Positions 33,979 to 34,836 of a stretch of DNA of 34,836 nt are shown piece after piece. Source of the stretch: an uncultured SAR86 cluster bacterium (GTDB lineage Bacteria; Pseudomonadota; Gammaproteobacteria; Magnimaribacterales; D2472); NCBI GenBank assembly GCA_902596165.1, contig CACJSU010000014.1, forward strand, positions 1-34,836, read 5' to 3'. Numbering within the stretch: position 1 is the stretch's first letter; each line of letters opens with the position of its first letter. The position numbers and the translations under genes are program-made. A model generated the notes under the pieces. It had not been told where the DNA came from. It saw only the letters and a list, made by a program, of their open reading frames with translations, and did not search any database.

Positions 33979-34836
33979 TACCCTCCCTTAGCTAGCTCAA
34001 GATTATTCTTCTCAGCAGTCACCCAATCTCTTGGAAGTTTGCGTGCAACAACTAAAAAACTAATAATTGATGGAATAAATACAAGCGATGTCACCGTCAT
34101 GGCATATCTAATTGACTCAACTTCACCATTGCTTTCCTTAAATATATCAATCATCCAGCCTGAGATGCTTGGTCCGAGACCTAAACCGATCATGTTTAAG
34201 ATAAAGAAAAATAGGGCAGTAGACATAGCACGCATGTGAATTGGAGCCAGGGTTTGTGCAATTGCAAAACTTGGTCCTAAATAAATGCCCATAAATATCA
34301 AAAAGAAAGATGTAAATATTAGATTCATTTCAACTGAAGTGGACCACCAAGCCATTATTCCTAGGGGCAGACATATTGAGATCGATATTGCAGGCAGCCA
34401 ACCGTAGGCTCTAATATCTTTTTTACCCCAGCTATCAGCAAGTCTTGCTCCAAAAAAAGCACCTCCGGCGTAGGTCGCTCCATTTACAAATCCCAAAATA
34501 ATAACCAAGGTTTGAAAATCAAAGCTTGGATCAAGAGTCACAAGATATTTAGTATGAAAAGCTGATTTTGAATAAGAAACAAAGGAGCCGAATGCAATAC
34601 CAAAACACATTGCCCACCATGCTGGAATTCTTAGAAGAGTTTTTAATGATTCCATAAAGGGAGGTTTTACTATTTCACTATGACCATCAAATTCCATTGC
34701 GCCACGAATTGGTTCATGTATTGTTAATTTCACCACCACGGCTAAGAGAATGCCGGTAATGCCAAGGAAGACGAAAATCTCTCTCCAGTTCACATCATCG
34801 CTGGAAGCTCCTATAAGAGCAGCTGTGACAAAATAA
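33978..34836 (-). CDS. MFS transporter, 5' end cut by window edge
   Basis: The C-terminal part of a major facilitator transporter; the frame is open to the right edge (YFVTAALIGASSDDVNWREI at its start). The visible ~285 residues contain about seven hydrophobic segments. Features include VNWREIFVFLGITGILLA, the TIHEPIRG loop that ends the first six-helix half, and the helices of the second half. This resembles the Spinster-like/anion cation symporter-type MFS proteins common in marine and sphingomonad genomes. A GTG at 34793 is an internal Val codon, not the start. It is the first visible gene of an operon with the small membrane protein and the GST. Substrate unknown. Confidence 0.9.
   Translation of the reverse strand, partial: YFVTAALIGASSDDVNWREIFVFLGITGILLAVVVKLTIHEPIRGAMEFDGHSEIVKPPFMESLKTLLRIPAWWAMCFGIAFGSFVSYSKSAFHTKYLVTLDPSFDFQTLVIILGFVNGATYAGGAFFGARLADSWGKKDIRAYGWLPAISISICLPLGIMAWWSTSVEMNLIFTSFFLIFMGIYLGPSFAIAQTLAPIHMRAMSTALFFFILNMIGLGLGPSISGWMIDIFKESNGEVESIRYAMTVTSLVFIPSIISFLVVARKLPRDWVTAEKNNLELAKGG

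Overview
This window is a gene-dense, AT-rich stretch of a bacterial chromosome. The gene order and protein families point to a gammaproteobacterium with a streamlined genome. A marine SAR86-type organism is my best guess: low GC, very short spacers, and several lipid or steroid-type acyl-CoA ligases alongside a core gene order that otherwise resembles Pseudomonas. This is inferred from gene content only; no marker-gene comparison was possible. No gap between genes reaches 300 bases. I see no tRNA, rRNA, CRISPR array, insertion sequence or prophage.

Layout. (1) 1-3135, minus strand: two acyl-CoA synthetase genes joined by a TAATG overlap; the second runs off the left edge. (2) 3234-4405: a queuosine-precursor transporter (YhhQ type) and msrB. 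(3) 4412-11088: murJ-ribF-ileS-lspA-ispH, the usual gammaproteobacterial cluster for lipid II flipping, flavin cofactors, isoleucyl-tRNA, lipoprotein signal cleavage and isoprenoids, but without fkpB. (4) 11159-13267: ampD-ampG, a muropeptide recycling pair, followed by a VanZ-like membrane protein. (5) 13347-16048: groES-groEL with a strong terminator, then a PuuD-like membrane protein. (6) 16077-17901, minus strand: a CorB-type CNNM/CBS protein and a short YpjD/CcsA-like protein. (7) 18002-24915: rpsP-rimM-trmD-rplS-xerD-dsbC-hom-thrC, an order shared with Pseudomonas, but with ffh missing between ypjD and rpsP. (8) 24925-28848: a GNAT acetyltransferase, prfB with its programmed +1 frameshift, lysS, and a PrsW-type membrane protease. 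(9) 28854-30907, minus strand: an AlkB-type dioxygenase, malate dehydrogenase and a small uncharacterised protein. (10) 30957-34836: a ferredoxin reductase and an SDR on the plus strand, facing a minus-strand MFS transporter, small membrane protein and GST operon.

The most unusual content is in region 7. Ribosomal proteins S16 and L19, encoded in one operon, both carry long acidic Glu/Ala/Pro-rich extensions. S16 has a repeat-built C-terminal tail of about 116 residues. L19 has an N-terminal extension of about 148 residues, with an FtsY-like basic/amphipathic start and a SAP/HeH-like helical segment. Otherwise this is mostly housekeeping DNA, and I see no clearly new multi-gene system.
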